Assembly (NCBI GenBank): GCA_040772005.1
Contig: JAXGYZ010000010.1
Span: 1-64,000, forward strand
DNA length: 64,000 nucleotides
Reading direction: 5' to 3'
Source of the DNA: MWBF01 sp040772005
GTDB taxonomy: Bacteria; Chloroflexota; Anaerolineae; CG2-30-64-16
Positions 33,468 through 42,483 of the stretch are shown one piece after another. Numbering within the stretch: the first letter of the stretch is position 1; each line of letters begins with the position of its first letter. Both the position numbers and the translations under genes were made by a program. The notes under the pieces are model-generated. The model did not search any database, had not been told where the DNA came from, and saw only the letters and a list, made by a program, of their open reading frames with translations.

Positions 33468-34127
33468 TTAGTATTTGTGTGCCATGCCGTGGGCGCGTGC
33501 GAAGGCGATGGCTTCTGCGCGGTTACGGAGATGCAGCCGCGCGATGATTTCACCCATGTGGAATTTGATCGTGCGTTCTGTCAAGCCCAGGAGACGCCCG
33601 ACTTCCTTATACGGCAGCTCTCTGGCAACGAGGGTGAGCACCTGCACCTGGCGCTGCGAGAGTTCTTTGGGGCCCTCGTCTGTCGGCGCGCCTCTATCCA
33701 GCGTGGCGCCGCTAAGATGCGCGAACTCGACCAGGACGCGCCGAGCGAGGTCGGGCGCGAGCGCCACTTCTCCCCGCATGATTTCTTCCAGTGCGCCGTA
33801 GAGTTCGGCGGTCTCCTGCGATTTCAGCAGGTAGCCGGATGCGCCCACACGAATGGCCTGGAACAGGTCTTCATCATCTGCCGACATGGTCAGCATGACG
33901 ATGTGAATATTCGGATACTCGGCTTTGATGAGACGGGTGGCGTCCAGCCCATTGCAGCGGGGCATGCGGATGTCCATCAGCACGGCATCCGGGTTGAGGG
34001 CGCGCACCTGGGCCAGCGCCTCGAGCCCATCGCGCGCCGTGCCTACCACATCAATGTCGTGCGCCGACAACAGGTTATGGAGACCTTCGAGGAAAAGAGG
34101 GTGATCGTCGACCAGGAGCAAGCGCAT
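33468..34127 (-). CDS. NarL/FixJ-family response regulator (LuxR-type HTH)
   Basis: 219-aa two-component DNA-binding regulator. The receiver domain has the acidic pair D7-D8, phospho-acceptor D52 (VLMDIRMP), the T80 region and K102 (GYLLKS). A LuxR/GerE helix-turn-helix follows at about 155-210 (LSQRQVQVLTLVARELPYKEVGRLLGL, then ERTIKFHMGEIIARL). All catalytic positions are intact. aaggaaggg precedes the ATG, and a near-consensus promoter lies at 34176-34204. No kinase is adjacent; the only one in the window is the HisKA_3 kinase 11 kb away at 44808-46514. It heads the surface-protein locus, so control of those genes is the simplest inference. Confidence 0.93.
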   Translation of the reverse strand: MRLLLVDDHPLFLEGLHNLLSAHDIDVVGTARDGLEALAQVRALNPDAVLMDIRMPRCNGLDATRLIKAEYPNIHIVMLTMSADDEDLFQAIRVGASGYLLKSQETAELYGALEEIMRGEVALAPDLARRVLVEFAHLSGATLDRGAPTDEGPKELSQRQVQVLTLVARELPYKEVGRLLGLTERTIKFHMGEIIARLHLRNRAEAIAFARAHGMAHKY

Positions 34128-34175
34128 GGCAACCCTTCCTTGGTGGGCTGGCTTCGACCGGCTTAACTGCCTTAC

Positions 34176-34204
34176 ATTATAGTGATCTCACGTCATCTGG
34201 TCAA
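34176..34204 (-). promoter_or_regulatory. Predicted promoter of the surface-protein locus
   Basis: Minus-strand TTGACC (34199-34204), a 17-bp spacer and a perfect TATAAT (34176-34181), about 50 bp upstream of the response-regulator ATG. Confidence 0.65.
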
Positions 34205-34257
34205 CTCATCTCGCCGCCGAAGCCAGGGCGAAGTCATGTTGCAATCGGGCCTTCCAC

Positions 34258-34362
34258 CTGGCAGTTGAAACTGCGGCTACCCCTATGAAACCGGCCTACG
34301 CCGGTTAGTTCCAGTCTGCGTAGGCAGACTTCGCAAGGGTAGCCGCAACTTCAGTTGCCAGG
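34258..34362. repeat. Cruciform-type inverted repeat with two nested hairpins
   Basis: Outer 26-nt arms (34258-34283 and 34337-34362) match at 22 of 26 positions. The four differences are two adjacent pairs, so the stem remains largely intact. Inside are two perfect 7-bp hairpins: aaccggc/gccggtt (34289-34295, 34300-34306) and agtctgc/gcagact (34313-34319, 34324-34330), with loops ctac and gtag that are themselves complementary. A degraded half-copy begins at 34381 (tatgaaaccgccctgcgcc). The element lies in the 408-base gap between divergent operons, which otherwise holds only the two promoters. Confidence 0.8.
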
Positions 34363-34416
34363 CGGGTTCACCTGGCGCACTATGAAACCGCCCTGCGCCG
34401 AAGCGCGCTAGAGCAG

Positions 34417-34445
34417 TTGACATAGGCCGCGTTACGGAGTATCAT
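34417..34445 (+). promoter_or_regulatory. Predicted promoter of the CHAT operon
   Basis: Perfect TTGACA (34417-34422), a 17-bp spacer and TATCAT (34440-34445). The start point would be near 34452, leaving a leader of about 84 nt before the ATG at 34536. Confidence 0.65.
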
Positions 34446-34535
34446 AACTTGCAGCAGGGGCGCCCTTCTTCCTGCTGCATGCCCGACCTCTGCTTCGAGC
34501 CACATGGCGGTTACTGTCAATAGCGAGGACGGGCT

Positions 34536-37500
34536 ATGCCAGGCTCCGTTGCGGATGAAGTCACCGTTGAAGTAGTTCCCCAAGGACCGGGTCTCCCCTA
34601 CCAGGTCCGGCTGGAGACGCACGCTGGCGCGCATACTGGTAGCCTGGACCTGGCCCACTTGCGGGCTGCACTCGAAGCGGCCGGGGAGGGGGCCAGCACA
34701 TCTGATCCTCAGGCCTACGGTCGCATTCTTTTCGAGCATCTCTTTGCGGGTGATCTGGCCTACCACTTCGGCGCCGCGCTCGGCGCGGCAGGTGCGCGCG
34801 GCATACGGCTCCTGCTGAACCTCGATCCGGACAGCCGCGGCCTCGGTGCGCTTCCCTGGGAACGCCTGTACCAGCCGCAGGGTGATGGTTGGGTGCCGCT
34901 CGCGGCTGCCCCCAATGTCTGCTTCTCGCGCTATCTGCGCACCGGCCAGCCGTGGGGCCTGCCCACGGTCAGCGGCAAGTTCCGCATGTTGGCAGTCATC
35001 TCTGCGCCCTTCCCGCCCGGCCATCCCGGCTACATCGACGGCCCCGCCGAGCGACGCGCCCTTGAAAATCTGCTGGCGCCGTTGGCAGGCCAGGTCGAGT
35101 GTGATGTCTTGCCCGGCCCCGTCACGTTGGAGGCGATTGCCGGGGCGCTTGACTTAGGACGGGGCTATGACATCCTACACTACGCCGGTCATGGCGGGTG
35201 GGACGATGCGCGGGGTGAAGCCTGCCTGGTCCTGGAAGATCCTGACGGTGGCAGTGTCAGGCCACAGGTCGTCTTCGAGCGCGAGATCGTAGGCCGTCTG
35301 ACGCTGAACCGCCAGCTTCCCGCACTGATCGCCCTGTTTGCCTGCGAGACGGCGGGTGCGCCTGCGGCCCCCGCGGTCCTGGCCTGGCCGGACCCGTCGG
35401 CGGGATTCATGGGCCTGGGCCCGCGGCTGGTGGCCGCAGGCTGTCCCGCGGTGGTTTGCATGCAGGGGCGGGTTGAGGATGCGCTGGCGCGGCGCTTTGC
35501 CCTGCAGTTCTACACGCGTCTGCTCGCGCGCGATGGCGGCGTGGTGGATCAGGCCATGAACCGGGCGCGCGCCGCCGTGCACGAGCATTGGGCGTGGCAG
35601 TGGTCGCTGCCGGTCCTCTTCATGCGCCTCCGGAATGGCGTCCTCTTCCGGCCGGAACAGGCCCTTGCCCTCGAAGAGCGCAGACCGTATCGCGGATTGC
35701 GGCCTTACACGCGCGCCGATGCGGATCTGTTTGCTGGTCGGGCTGCCGAGGTCGCAGAGCTGCGCGGCCTCGTGGCACAGTTCCCCCTCGTGGTTCTCTC
35801 GGCTGAGCCGGGCCAGGGCCTGACCTCCCTGGCGGAGGCAGGGTTGCGCCCTGTCCTTGAGGCAGAGGGCGCCCTCGTCATCACCATCACCAGCTACGAC
35901 CATCTCGCCCAGGCGCTGCGCGCGGGGCTTGCGGCAGGGGGGGAGGCAGCCCCCTTGCGCGTGCCGGGTGATGCCTCGGCCGCGCATCTGTTGCGCGCTG
36001 CCATTGCCGGGCCTTTCTCGCGGGTGGTCATGCTCATGGACCAGGCCGAGTGCATCCTGGACCTGCCGGACGAGCTGCAGGCGCGCCTGATGGCTGAGCT
36101 CACGGACTGCCTGGAGGCGCTCGGTGACGCGTTGCATATTCTTTTCGCGACGCATGCGGATGCCCAGCCCGGCTTGGCCGTGTTGCTGCGCCCGCTGTGC
36201 CAGTGGCCGCTCGCATCGTTCTCCCTGCCGCCGCTGTGCCGCGGAGGCGCGTTGGAGGCAGTCATCAGGCCGCTCGAGGTGCTGGATTGGCCGGTATCGA
36301 TCGTGCCTCCCGCCCTGGCCGAACAGGTCGTATCGGATGTGGCCGACCTGTGGGACAATCTTGGCCGCGTTGATCCCGCTGTCCTGCAGGTGGTTTGGCA
36401 AAGCCTGTATGATCGGGCGTGCGCCTCGCACGCGGGGCGGGTCATCACCGAGGATCTGTACGCGCAGGCCCGGTGGGCTGAGGGCCTGGTCGTTGCGCAT
36501 GTCGAGGAGACGCTGGCTCGGCTCGCGACCGACCGGGCCGCGGCCGAGCAGTGCATCGCCGGCATTGCGGCGGCGCGGGGGATTGGCTGGGTCGGAGCCG
36601 AGCAGCTTGCCGGGCTGACGGAGCCGGAGACGCGGCACCGCGTCCTTGAGCCGCTCCTGGCTGCGCGGCTGCTGGTCGAGCGCCGCATGGACGGTCACCA
36701 CGCATACGCATTTGCCAACCCCGTCGTTGCCAACCGGCTGACGCGGCTGCAAGCCACAGCCGGCCAACTGGCAGCAGAGGGCGAGATTGACCGCGCGTGG
36801 GGCGAATGGCTCGATCGCGATGCCCTGGCAACGCGTGGGCAGTTGCGCTATCTGCGCTACCTGCTCAGGGACGGCGCGGTGCCGAGGGTGTCTGCCTTGC
36901 AGGTGTTGCTGCTGTTGCGCTCTGCGGTCGCGCGGCGTGAACCGCCGGACCCGTGGCTCCAGTGGGCCTGTCAGCCCGAAACCGCCGCGCTCATCCGGCA
37001 ACTGGAGCTGCCGCAGGCGTCCATCGAGCCGGAGGCCGGTGTGAGCCGTTCAGCTTTGCAGCGAGCCGCTCAACTGCTGGCAACCGCCGCGCCGGAGCCT
37101 GGCGCGGCCAGCGAAAGCTGCGGCGCAGTGGCGCGTGCGGCTGCCGCGGAGAACGCCTCTCGCGATGAGCGGGAGGCAGCCGCGCTGGCGCTGACGGCGC
37201 TCGGCCCGGCCGCGGCCGTGGACCGGCTGCGCTGGGCTGTCGCAGCGCAGCTCCGCGGGCGGCAGCATCGTCTCCGGCATGTGGAGCTGCGGGCTGCACT
37301 GGTTGACGCGCGGCCTGCGGTGGCCGAGTTCCGGTCCGGTCTGTCCACATTTGATACGGTGGGCGTGTGGTTCTGGCGCGTGCGGCGGCGGCTCGCGCGT
37401 GAGCGCGGTCTCGTCGGCGCCCTGACGGCCGGCGGCGCGCTGGGCACTGGCGTGGCGCTGGCCGTGCTGCGCTTTGCGACTGCCCTCCTGCTCGTCCAGC

Positions 37501-38144
37501 AATACGAGCCCGGTCTGATGGCTGCGGAGGGCCTGCTCTGGGGGCTGCTATTGGGCGCAGCTTTGACCTTCGGGCTGCTGCTGGCGCGCATGCTGGTGCC
37601 GGGCAGCGATGGCGGCGACGAAGGGCTGCCTGTTGTCCACGCGCGGTCGCGCCGCATGGCCGCCGTGATGCTTGGACTGGGCACGCTGGCATTCGGGCTG
37701 ATGCAGGCGTTCCTGGCATTCTTGGGCGGGCTGCGCGGGGAGCGGATGCTGCCCGTCATCCTGATGGGGTTCGTGGCCGGCCTGGGCCTGAGCCTGGCCG
37801 CAGGGATGCCCCCTGTGCGTGGCAGGTATCTCAGCAAAGCCGATTGGCTGATGCGGCTTGGGTCAAGTCTATCCGGCTTGGTCGTGTCGCATCTGCCCTT
37901 CCTGCTGCCGCAGTACGCGGGCAGCAGTCTGGCGATTGTGTGGGCGGGCATCACCTACTGCACCAACATTTCGGCCCCGTTGCTGTACGGCTGTGAGACA
38001 CGGCCGGCCGTGCTCGCGGGCCTGGGGCTGCTGGACGCTGCGCTGGTGGGCTTGTGCCTGAGCTTTGGGCTGAACGTGGGACTCTTGATTGCCGGCCGTT
38101 GGTTGCAGCGCTGGCGCGAGGTCAGCGCGCGTGCAGGTGATTGA
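34536..38144 (+). CDS. CHAT protease fused to a degenerate STAND module and membrane helices
   Basis: 1,202 aa. The N-terminal region ends in a CHAT caspase-like protease domain with both catalytic residues: His219 in LHYAGHGGWDD and Cys270 in ALFACETAG. Next comes a segment resembling nSTAND NTPases, opening PYRGLRPYTRADADLFAGR (384-402). Its P-loop reads EPGQGLTSLAEAGL (424-437), with Leu429 where the Walker A Lys should be. The Walker B equivalent is VVMLMDQAECIL (497-508), not the usual DQFEE. A helical, Ala-rich middle region is followed by about six hydrophobic segments (about 965-1190), so the protease is probably membrane-tethered at its C-terminus. gagga precedes the ATG by 6 nt. It is co-transcribed with a lipoprotein 17 nt downstream. 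CHAT-STAND proteins in other bacteria act in regulated proteolysis, including immunity and cell death. That role is only an inference here. Confidence 0.85.
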   Translation: MPGSVADEVTVEVVPQGPGLPYQVRLETHAGAHTGSLDLAHLRAALEAAGEGASTSDPQAYGRILFEHLFAGDLAYHFGAALGAAGARGIRLLLNLDPDSRGLGALPWERLYQPQGDGWVPLAAAPNVCFSRYLRTGQPWGLPTVSGKFRMLAVISAPFPPGHPGYIDGPAERRALENLLAPLAGQVECDVLPGPVTLEAIAGALDLGRGYDILHYAGHGGWDDARGEACLVLEDPDGGSVRPQVVFEREIVGRLTLNRQLPALIALFACETAGAPAAPAVLAWPDPSAGFMGLGPRLVAAGCPAVVCMQGRVEDALARRFALQFYTRLLARDGGVVDQAMNRARAAVHEHWAWQWSLPVLFMRLRNGVLFRPEQALALEERRPYRGLRPYTRADADLFAGRAAEVAELRGLVAQFPLVVLSAEPGQGLTSLAEAGLRPVLEAEGALVITITSYDHLAQALRAGLAAGGEAAPLRVPGDASAAHLLRAAIAGPFSRVVMLMDQAECILDLPDELQARLMAELTDCLEALGDALHILFATHADAQPGLAVLLRPLCQWPLASFSLPPLCRGGALEAVIRPLEVLDWPVSIVPPALAEQVVSDVADLWDNLGRVDPAVLQVVWQSLYDRACASHAGRVITEDLYAQARWAEGLVVAHVEETLARLATDRAAAEQCIAGIAAARGIGWVGAEQLAGLTEPETRHRVLEPLLAARLLVERRMDGHHAYAFANPVVANRLTRLQATAGQLAAEGEIDRAWGEWLDRDALATRGQLRYLRYLLRDGAVPRVSALQVLLLLRSAVARREPPDPWLQWACQPETAALIRQLELPQASIEPEAGVSRSALQRAAQLLATAAPEPGAASESCGAVARAAAAENASRDEREAAALALTALGPAAAVDRLRWAVAAQLRGRQHRLRHVELRAALVDARPAVAEFRSGLSTFDTVGVWFWRVRRRLARERGLVGALTAGGALGTGVALAVLRFATALLLVQQYEPGLMAAEGLLWGLLLGAALTFGLLLARMLVPGSDGGDEGLPVVHARSRRMAAVMLGLGTLAFGLMQAFLAFLGGLRGERMLPVILMGFVAGLGLSLAAGMPPVRGRYLSKADWLMRLGSSLSGLVVSHLPFLLPQYAGSSLAIVWAGITYCTNISAPLLYGCETRPAVLAGLGLLDAALVGLCLSFGLNVGLLIAGRWLQRWREVSARAGD

Positions 38145-38161
38145 GAAAGAGGTGCGTCACC

Positions 38162-40414
38162 ATGACATCCACGCAAAGTCTCCGGGTGCGTTACATCGCA
38201 CTGGCGGCAAGCGTACTGCTGCTGGCCCTGCTGGGCTGCAACGGTACCCTGGTTGTCCCGCCTGCGACGACGGGCGGTGACACCACCACCGCACCTGCGC
38301 AGACGGGCAGTGAGGCCGCTGCGTCGGCGGAAGGCGTCTTTCATTTCGATGTGCGCCGCGAGGCTCCCGCGGTGCGCGCGGGCGCAGGTGACCCGCTGCC
38401 GGTTCTATCTGATGGTGCCTTTCACACCCTGTCTGTGGGCGACCGCCTCACCACTGACATCACAGGTGAGGCGCTCCTCCAGAGCGGGTCGGGTGGCAGC
38501 GTATGCAAGGTATATGTTTTTCGGAGCACGGAGCTGGTGAAGCGCGCCTGCCCCAAGTCTGCAAACCAGGCAGGCAACACCATCTGTCATGCCCAGGGAT
38601 CGGCCATTTACAAGGACTGCGGCAACCACCTCAAGGCCATCGAGACGCCGAGCGCGGAGTTTCGCGTGCTCGGCTCATGGGTCGAGGTGATTTACCTGCC
38701 CGCGACGCAGCGCTCGGTGGTCCTGGTGTTTGACGGTGAGGTCGTGGCCCGGCCCGTGCTGGATATGGAGGCGCGCACGTTGGCCGCGCCTGACACGATT
38801 CCCGCGGGCTACTTCTGGTTCACCGATCCTGGCAGCGCGGCGAACGCAGTGGCCGGGCTGGCCGGCCGCGAGCCGCACCCGATGGAGGAGCTGGCGCCGC
38901 TTATCGATGCGCTGGGACTTGACCCGTGGATGGAACGCACCCGCGACCACGCGGAGGAGGACACCACGTTCTTTCCCGACTGGTTGACGTGCGCGGAGGG
39001 GGTGCTCTATTGCGAGGATTTCGATGACACCCTGGCTGCGTGGTGGGACTTGGACGACGTCTGGCGCATCGTGCGGCAGGGGAGCGGCTACGCGTTGAGG
39101 GGAAATGCGTACGGGTGGGCCTGGCTGACGGATCATGCATGGGACAACTACCGCCTGCGCTTCCGGGTCAGATCGCCGGGAGGTACGCTCCACATCAACT
39201 ATCGGGCGACGCCGGTGACGGGCGGCATCCGACGGTATTGGGTGGGCTTCAGCGAAGATGGGCTTTATCTGCATAAGAGCCCGGGCCAGGGCGTGGTTGA
39301 GCTGGCCGGCGTCGAGACGGCGCACCAACCCAACCGCTGGCACGAGGTCGAGCTGGCGGCTCAGGGCGGGCGGCTGCAGGTCTACGTGGATGACAAGCTT
39401 GAATTAGACTACACGGACCGCGAACCGTTGACCGAGGGCGGTGTCGCGTTCGAGATGCTCTCGGGCCAGGCCACTATCGATGACATCGAGATTCTGCCCG
39501 GCAAGCTGCTCCCGCCGACCCGGAGGCCGCCGACCGAGGCGCCGCCGAGCGAGCCCGAGTGCGAGGTCGCCAGTGTCCGGCTGAACCTCCGGGGCGGGCC
39601 AGGCACGAACTATCCGATCCTGGGCGCCGTGACCCAGGGCACCCGCCTGACGCCGCTGGGGCGCAACCCCGAGGCCACCTGGCTGCTCGTGCGGGTGTCG
39701 GCCACGGGACAGCAGGGCTGGGTCAGCGGCGGCTCGCAATATGTGCGCTGCAACTTCCCGCTCGTCGAGTTGCCTGAAGTCGAGATTCCCGCGCCGCCGC
39801 GCCCACCACCGCCACCGCCCACGATGCCGCCCCCGACATCCCCGCCGCCCACCGCGCCGCCTCCTCCACCCTATGTGTCATGTTGGGTGGAGCCGGAGGT
39901 CATCACGCAAGGGGGGTGCGCGACGCTGGGTTGGGATGTGCGAAACGTTAATCAGATTTACCTGGACGGCAACGGGGTGACCGGCCGCGAGGACCGGCAG
40001 GTCTGTCCCTATGAATCCAGGACCTATACGCTACAGGTCATCTCAGACGCAGGGGTGCAGTATTGCTCGATGCAGGTACAGGTTGTTCAGGTGGCGCTGG
40101 CCGCGCCGCAGCAGGTCTCGCCTCCGGACGGTGCAGTCTTTTACCACGTCCCGCGCACCACTTACCTGGAGTGGACCGCGGTGCCTGGAGCAGCCTCGTA
40201 CACTGTCGAGATCGATTGCCTGCTTTGTTGCGATCCGGATCAGTGGTGTACCGACGTAGGTGTGACCTGGGGTGTGTTTCCAGGCATCACGGCGACGAAC
40301 TACAGGCACGATTTCGTCGGCGCGCAGCCGGGACGCTGGCGTGTTTGGGCAGTGGATGCCTATGGTAACGCAGGTCCAAAGAGCGGCTGGCGCGGTTTCG
40401 AGTATCTGCAGTGA
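38162..40414 (+). CDS. Multidomain lipoprotein (FecR-like, LamG-like, SH3, Ig/FN3)
   Basis: 750 aa. The ATG at 38162 has aaagaggtg upstream and starts a lipoprotein signal peptide with lipobox LALLGC. Modules in order: a FecR-like beta domain (nt about 38330-38780: LSVGDRLTTDITGEALLQSG); a LamG/DUF1080-like jellyroll (about 39010-39490: EDFDDTLAAWWDLDD, then NRWHEVELAAQGGRLQVYVD); a bacterial SH3 domain (RLNLRGGPGTNYPILGAV, then GQQGWVSGG); a Pro-rich linker; an Ig-like domain; and a C-terminal fibronectin-like domain (TTYLEWTAVPGAASYTVEI). It is Cys-rich. All of this would be outside the membrane. Gene order and the 17-nt spacing tie it to the membrane CHAT protease, so it may be that protein's sensor or substrate. 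No enzyme motif is visible. Confidence 0.82.
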   Translation: MTSTQSLRVRYIALAASVLLLALLGCNGTLVVPPATTGGDTTTAPAQTGSEAAASAEGVFHFDVRREAPAVRAGAGDPLPVLSDGAFHTLSVGDRLTTDITGEALLQSGSGGSVCKVYVFRSTELVKRACPKSANQAGNTICHAQGSAIYKDCGNHLKAIETPSAEFRVLGSWVEVIYLPATQRSVVLVFDGEVVARPVLDMEARTLAAPDTIPAGYFWFTDPGSAANAVAGLAGREPHPMEELAPLIDALGLDPWMERTRDHAEEDTTFFPDWLTCAEGVLYCEDFDDTLAAWWDLDDVWRIVRQGSGYALRGNAYGWAWLTDHAWDNYRLRFRVRSPGGTLHINYRATPVTGGIRRYWVGFSEDGLYLHKSPGQGVVELAGVETAHQPNRWHEVELAAQGGRLQVYVDDKLELDYTDREPLTEGGVAFEMLSGQATIDDIEILPGKLLPPTRRPPTEAPPSEPECEVASVRLNLRGGPGTNYPILGAVTQGTRLTPLGRNPEATWLLVRVSATGQQGWVSGGSQYVRCNFPLVELPEVEIPAPPRPPPPPPTMPPPTSPPPTAPPPPPYVSCWVEPEVITQGGCATLGWDVRNVNQIYLDGNGVTGREDRQVCPYESRTYTLQVISDAGVQYCSMQVQVVQVALAAPQQVSPPDGAVFYHVPRTTYLEWTAVPGAASYTVEIDCLLCCDPDQWCTDVGVTWGVFPGITATNYRHDFVGAQPGRWRVWAVDAYGNAGPKSGWRGFEYLQ

Positions 40415-40433
40415 TCCGCCACGCGGGTCGCTG

Positions 40434-42434
40434 TCACACCCGGCGGTAGCGTACGAGCACGCTGCCCGGCGTCTCGTTAATCGTGACGGTCAATTGCGCG
40501 AGCTCCGCACCGCGAAGGCGGATGTCAGGCTCTGCCGTATACCCGTGGCTGATGCTGACAGCGTATGCCACCTCTGGGTCGATGCGCTTCAGGTTCACGT
40601 CGAACGTCGGAAAGGGGCTGCGGTGCCGGCGCAGCAGCACGGCCACCCCCGCGGCCAGGTCTTCCCGGTGCAGTTGCCAGCCGCACCAGTCATGGTAGGC
40701 GACCGTCAACGGCAGCAGCTCGTGGAAGTCGCCGGTCAGGAACGGGCGGATGCCGTGCAGCTCCGCGATAGCTGCAGCCGCATCTGCCAATGGGAACGCG
40801 TCGTCCAGCAGGGTTACGCCCTTGGCCATCACATCCAGGGGGCCGGTGAGTTCGGCCGCGTCGTCTGCCGGCAGATGTGCCGCGTCGATGTGGAAGCCGA
40901 AGGTGAAGCCGCCGATGAGCTGGCTGCGCGTGGAGTAGGGCGTGAAGTTCCAGACGCCGCCGCCGAACAGCGGCACCCACCGTGCCAGCCCCGCGTTGAT
41001 GCACTGGTCGCCCACGTGCAGCCCGCGGCCATAGGCCAGCCCCACGATATCGTGGAAATCACTCGGCCACAGCGGCAGCGAGCGGCTGAGGGTCTCCAGG
41101 TCGATGCGGCGGCCGCCGCTGGCGCAGTTGTCAATCCACAGTCCGGGATGCCGGCAGCGCAGCTCGTCCCATAGCTCGTACAGGCCCGTGACGTAGCGAA
41201 TCTCGGTGATGCCGGCGCGGTCGGGCGGGTCTGCCGCCTGCCAGTAGGGCAGCGGATCGAAGTTGAAGTCCTGCCGGTAGATGTCCACCCCGTGCTCGCT
41301 GATGGCTGCGGATAGCTGATCGGTCAGATACGCGCGCGCCTCCGGCAAGCCCAGGTTGAAGAGCAGGTTGTCCGGGTTGCCCGGCGCGGCCAGCAGGAAT
41401 TCGGGGTGTTGCGCGTGCAGCTCCGAGCCGGGCCGCGCGCGCTCCGGTTCGAACCAGAGCACGAACTGCATGCCTGCGGCACGCGCTGCATCACTGATGG
41501 GCCGCAAGCCGTTGGGAAAGCGCGTCCGGTTGACCGTCCATGACCCGACCTCCTGCCACCATTCCCGCTGCCCGCCGTACCAGCAGGCGTCGATCCAGTA
41601 GGCGTCCGCGCCGAGGGCCGCGACCTTCGGCAGGGCGGCCTGCTCATATTGCTCGCCGGCGCGGCCGGTCAGGTAGAAGTAGCCCTGCAGGCACTGCGCG
41701 ACGGGCGGCAGCACCAACTCGCCGTCAAGTCGCGGCAGGTAGTGTGCCAGCAGCAGTTGGCGCAGCAGGTTTTGTCCCGTTTCGACATCGTCTCCCTCCC
41801 ACTCCATGAGCAGGATGCGCGGGGTGCGGATGGTTTCGCCGGGATGCAGGCGCAGGCGCGTGTGCTCCATGCCTGCGGTCAGGTGCAGGCCCTCCCGGTC
41901 GCGGCTGAAGGTCATGGCCCACTGGCCCGACCAGCCGACTGCCACGATGAGGCCGCCGCTGCCTGCCTGGAGGTTGGCAAAGGGAAACGCGCCGTTGGAA
42001 GAGCGCCCGCCGCGCGGCGCAACCGTCACCTGCGCGCCCGGCGGCAACTCGGTGACCTGCGGCAGGAAGTCGTCCATCTGGCACAGGCTGCCATGCGGGT
42101 GGTGCAGCCGCAGCCGTTCCTGTGCAGGCAGCGGCAGTCGCGCGTCGAGCGGGAGCAGGTCCTCGATGATCGGGGTGTCATTGGTTCCATCGTTGGTGAG
42201 TTCGAGCACCCATTCGACCGCGGGGAACCCGGCAAAGGCGCGCGCAGTGACAGTGACCGCCAGACCGGTGGCTGCATCGCGGTAGGCGTCATGCCGCGTC
42301 TCGCTGCCCGGCGCAGCTTCGTTCATTGGTGCTGCGGTAGTCTCACGCGGCCATGTAGGCATCAGGATGGCCGAGGGCGCAGCGTCATAGCGAAAGGAAA
42401 AGGTATCCGGACCGGCTGACTGGAGAAAACGCAT
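40434..42434 (-). CDS. Alpha-galactosidase (GH36)
   Basis: 666-aa cytoplasmic glycoside hydrolase of family GH36 that removes terminal alpha-galactose. The catalytic barrel shows YWIDACWYGG, WFEPERARPGSEL and the nucleophile Asp389 in IYRQDFNFDP. The acid/base Asp445 lies in WIDNCASGGRRIDLET. The ATG at 42434 has a strong aaggagg upstream, so the 26 residues added by the longer frame are discarded. There is no signal peptide. It converges on the lipoprotein gene (19-nt gap) and is transcribed from its own LacI-operator-like promoter, separate from the carbohydrate cluster to the right. Substrate is likely raffinose-type or galactomannan oligosaccharides. Confidence 0.93.
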   Translation of the reverse strand: MRFLQSAGPDTFSFRYDAAPSAILMPTWPRETTAAPMNEAAPGSETRHDAYRDAATGLAVTVTARAFAGFPAVEWVLELTNDGTNDTPIIEDLLPLDARLPLPAQERLRLHHPHGSLCQMDDFLPQVTELPPGAQVTVAPRGGRSSNGAFPFANLQAGSGGLIVAVGWSGQWAMTFSRDREGLHLTAGMEHTRLRLHPGETIRTPRILLMEWEGDDVETGQNLLRQLLLAHYLPRLDGELVLPPVAQCLQGYFYLTGRAGEQYEQAALPKVAALGADAYWIDACWYGGQREWWQEVGSWTVNRTRFPNGLRPISDAARAAGMQFVLWFEPERARPGSELHAQHPEFLLAAPGNPDNLLFNLGLPEARAYLTDQLSAAISEHGVDIYRQDFNFDPLPYWQAADPPDRAGITEIRYVTGLYELWDELRCRHPGLWIDNCASGGRRIDLETLSRSLPLWPSDFHDIVGLAYGRGLHVGDQCINAGLARWVPLFGGGVWNFTPYSTRSQLIGGFTFGFHIDAAHLPADDAAELTGPLDVMAKGVTLLDDAFPLADAAAAIAELHGIRPFLTGDFHELLPLTVAYHDWCGWQLHREDLAAGVAVLLRRHRSPFPTFDVNLKRIDPEVAYAVSISHGYTAEPDIRLRGAELAQLTVTINETPGSVLVRYRRV

Positions 42435-42483
42435 GCAATGCCTCCTTGATGGAGGAAGGAGAGAAGGTGATCCAACGGGGTGA

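Noticed and set aside
34258..34362. Possible tRNA or tmRNA because of its cloverleaf-like folding
   Set aside because: No T-loop, anticodon arrangement or CCA end. The arms are a plain long inverted repeat.
35175..37001. 608-codon minus-strand open frame opposite the CHAT gene
   Set aside because: The plus strand carries clear CHAT catalytic motifs. The antisense product is low-complexity Arg/Gln/Pro-rich.
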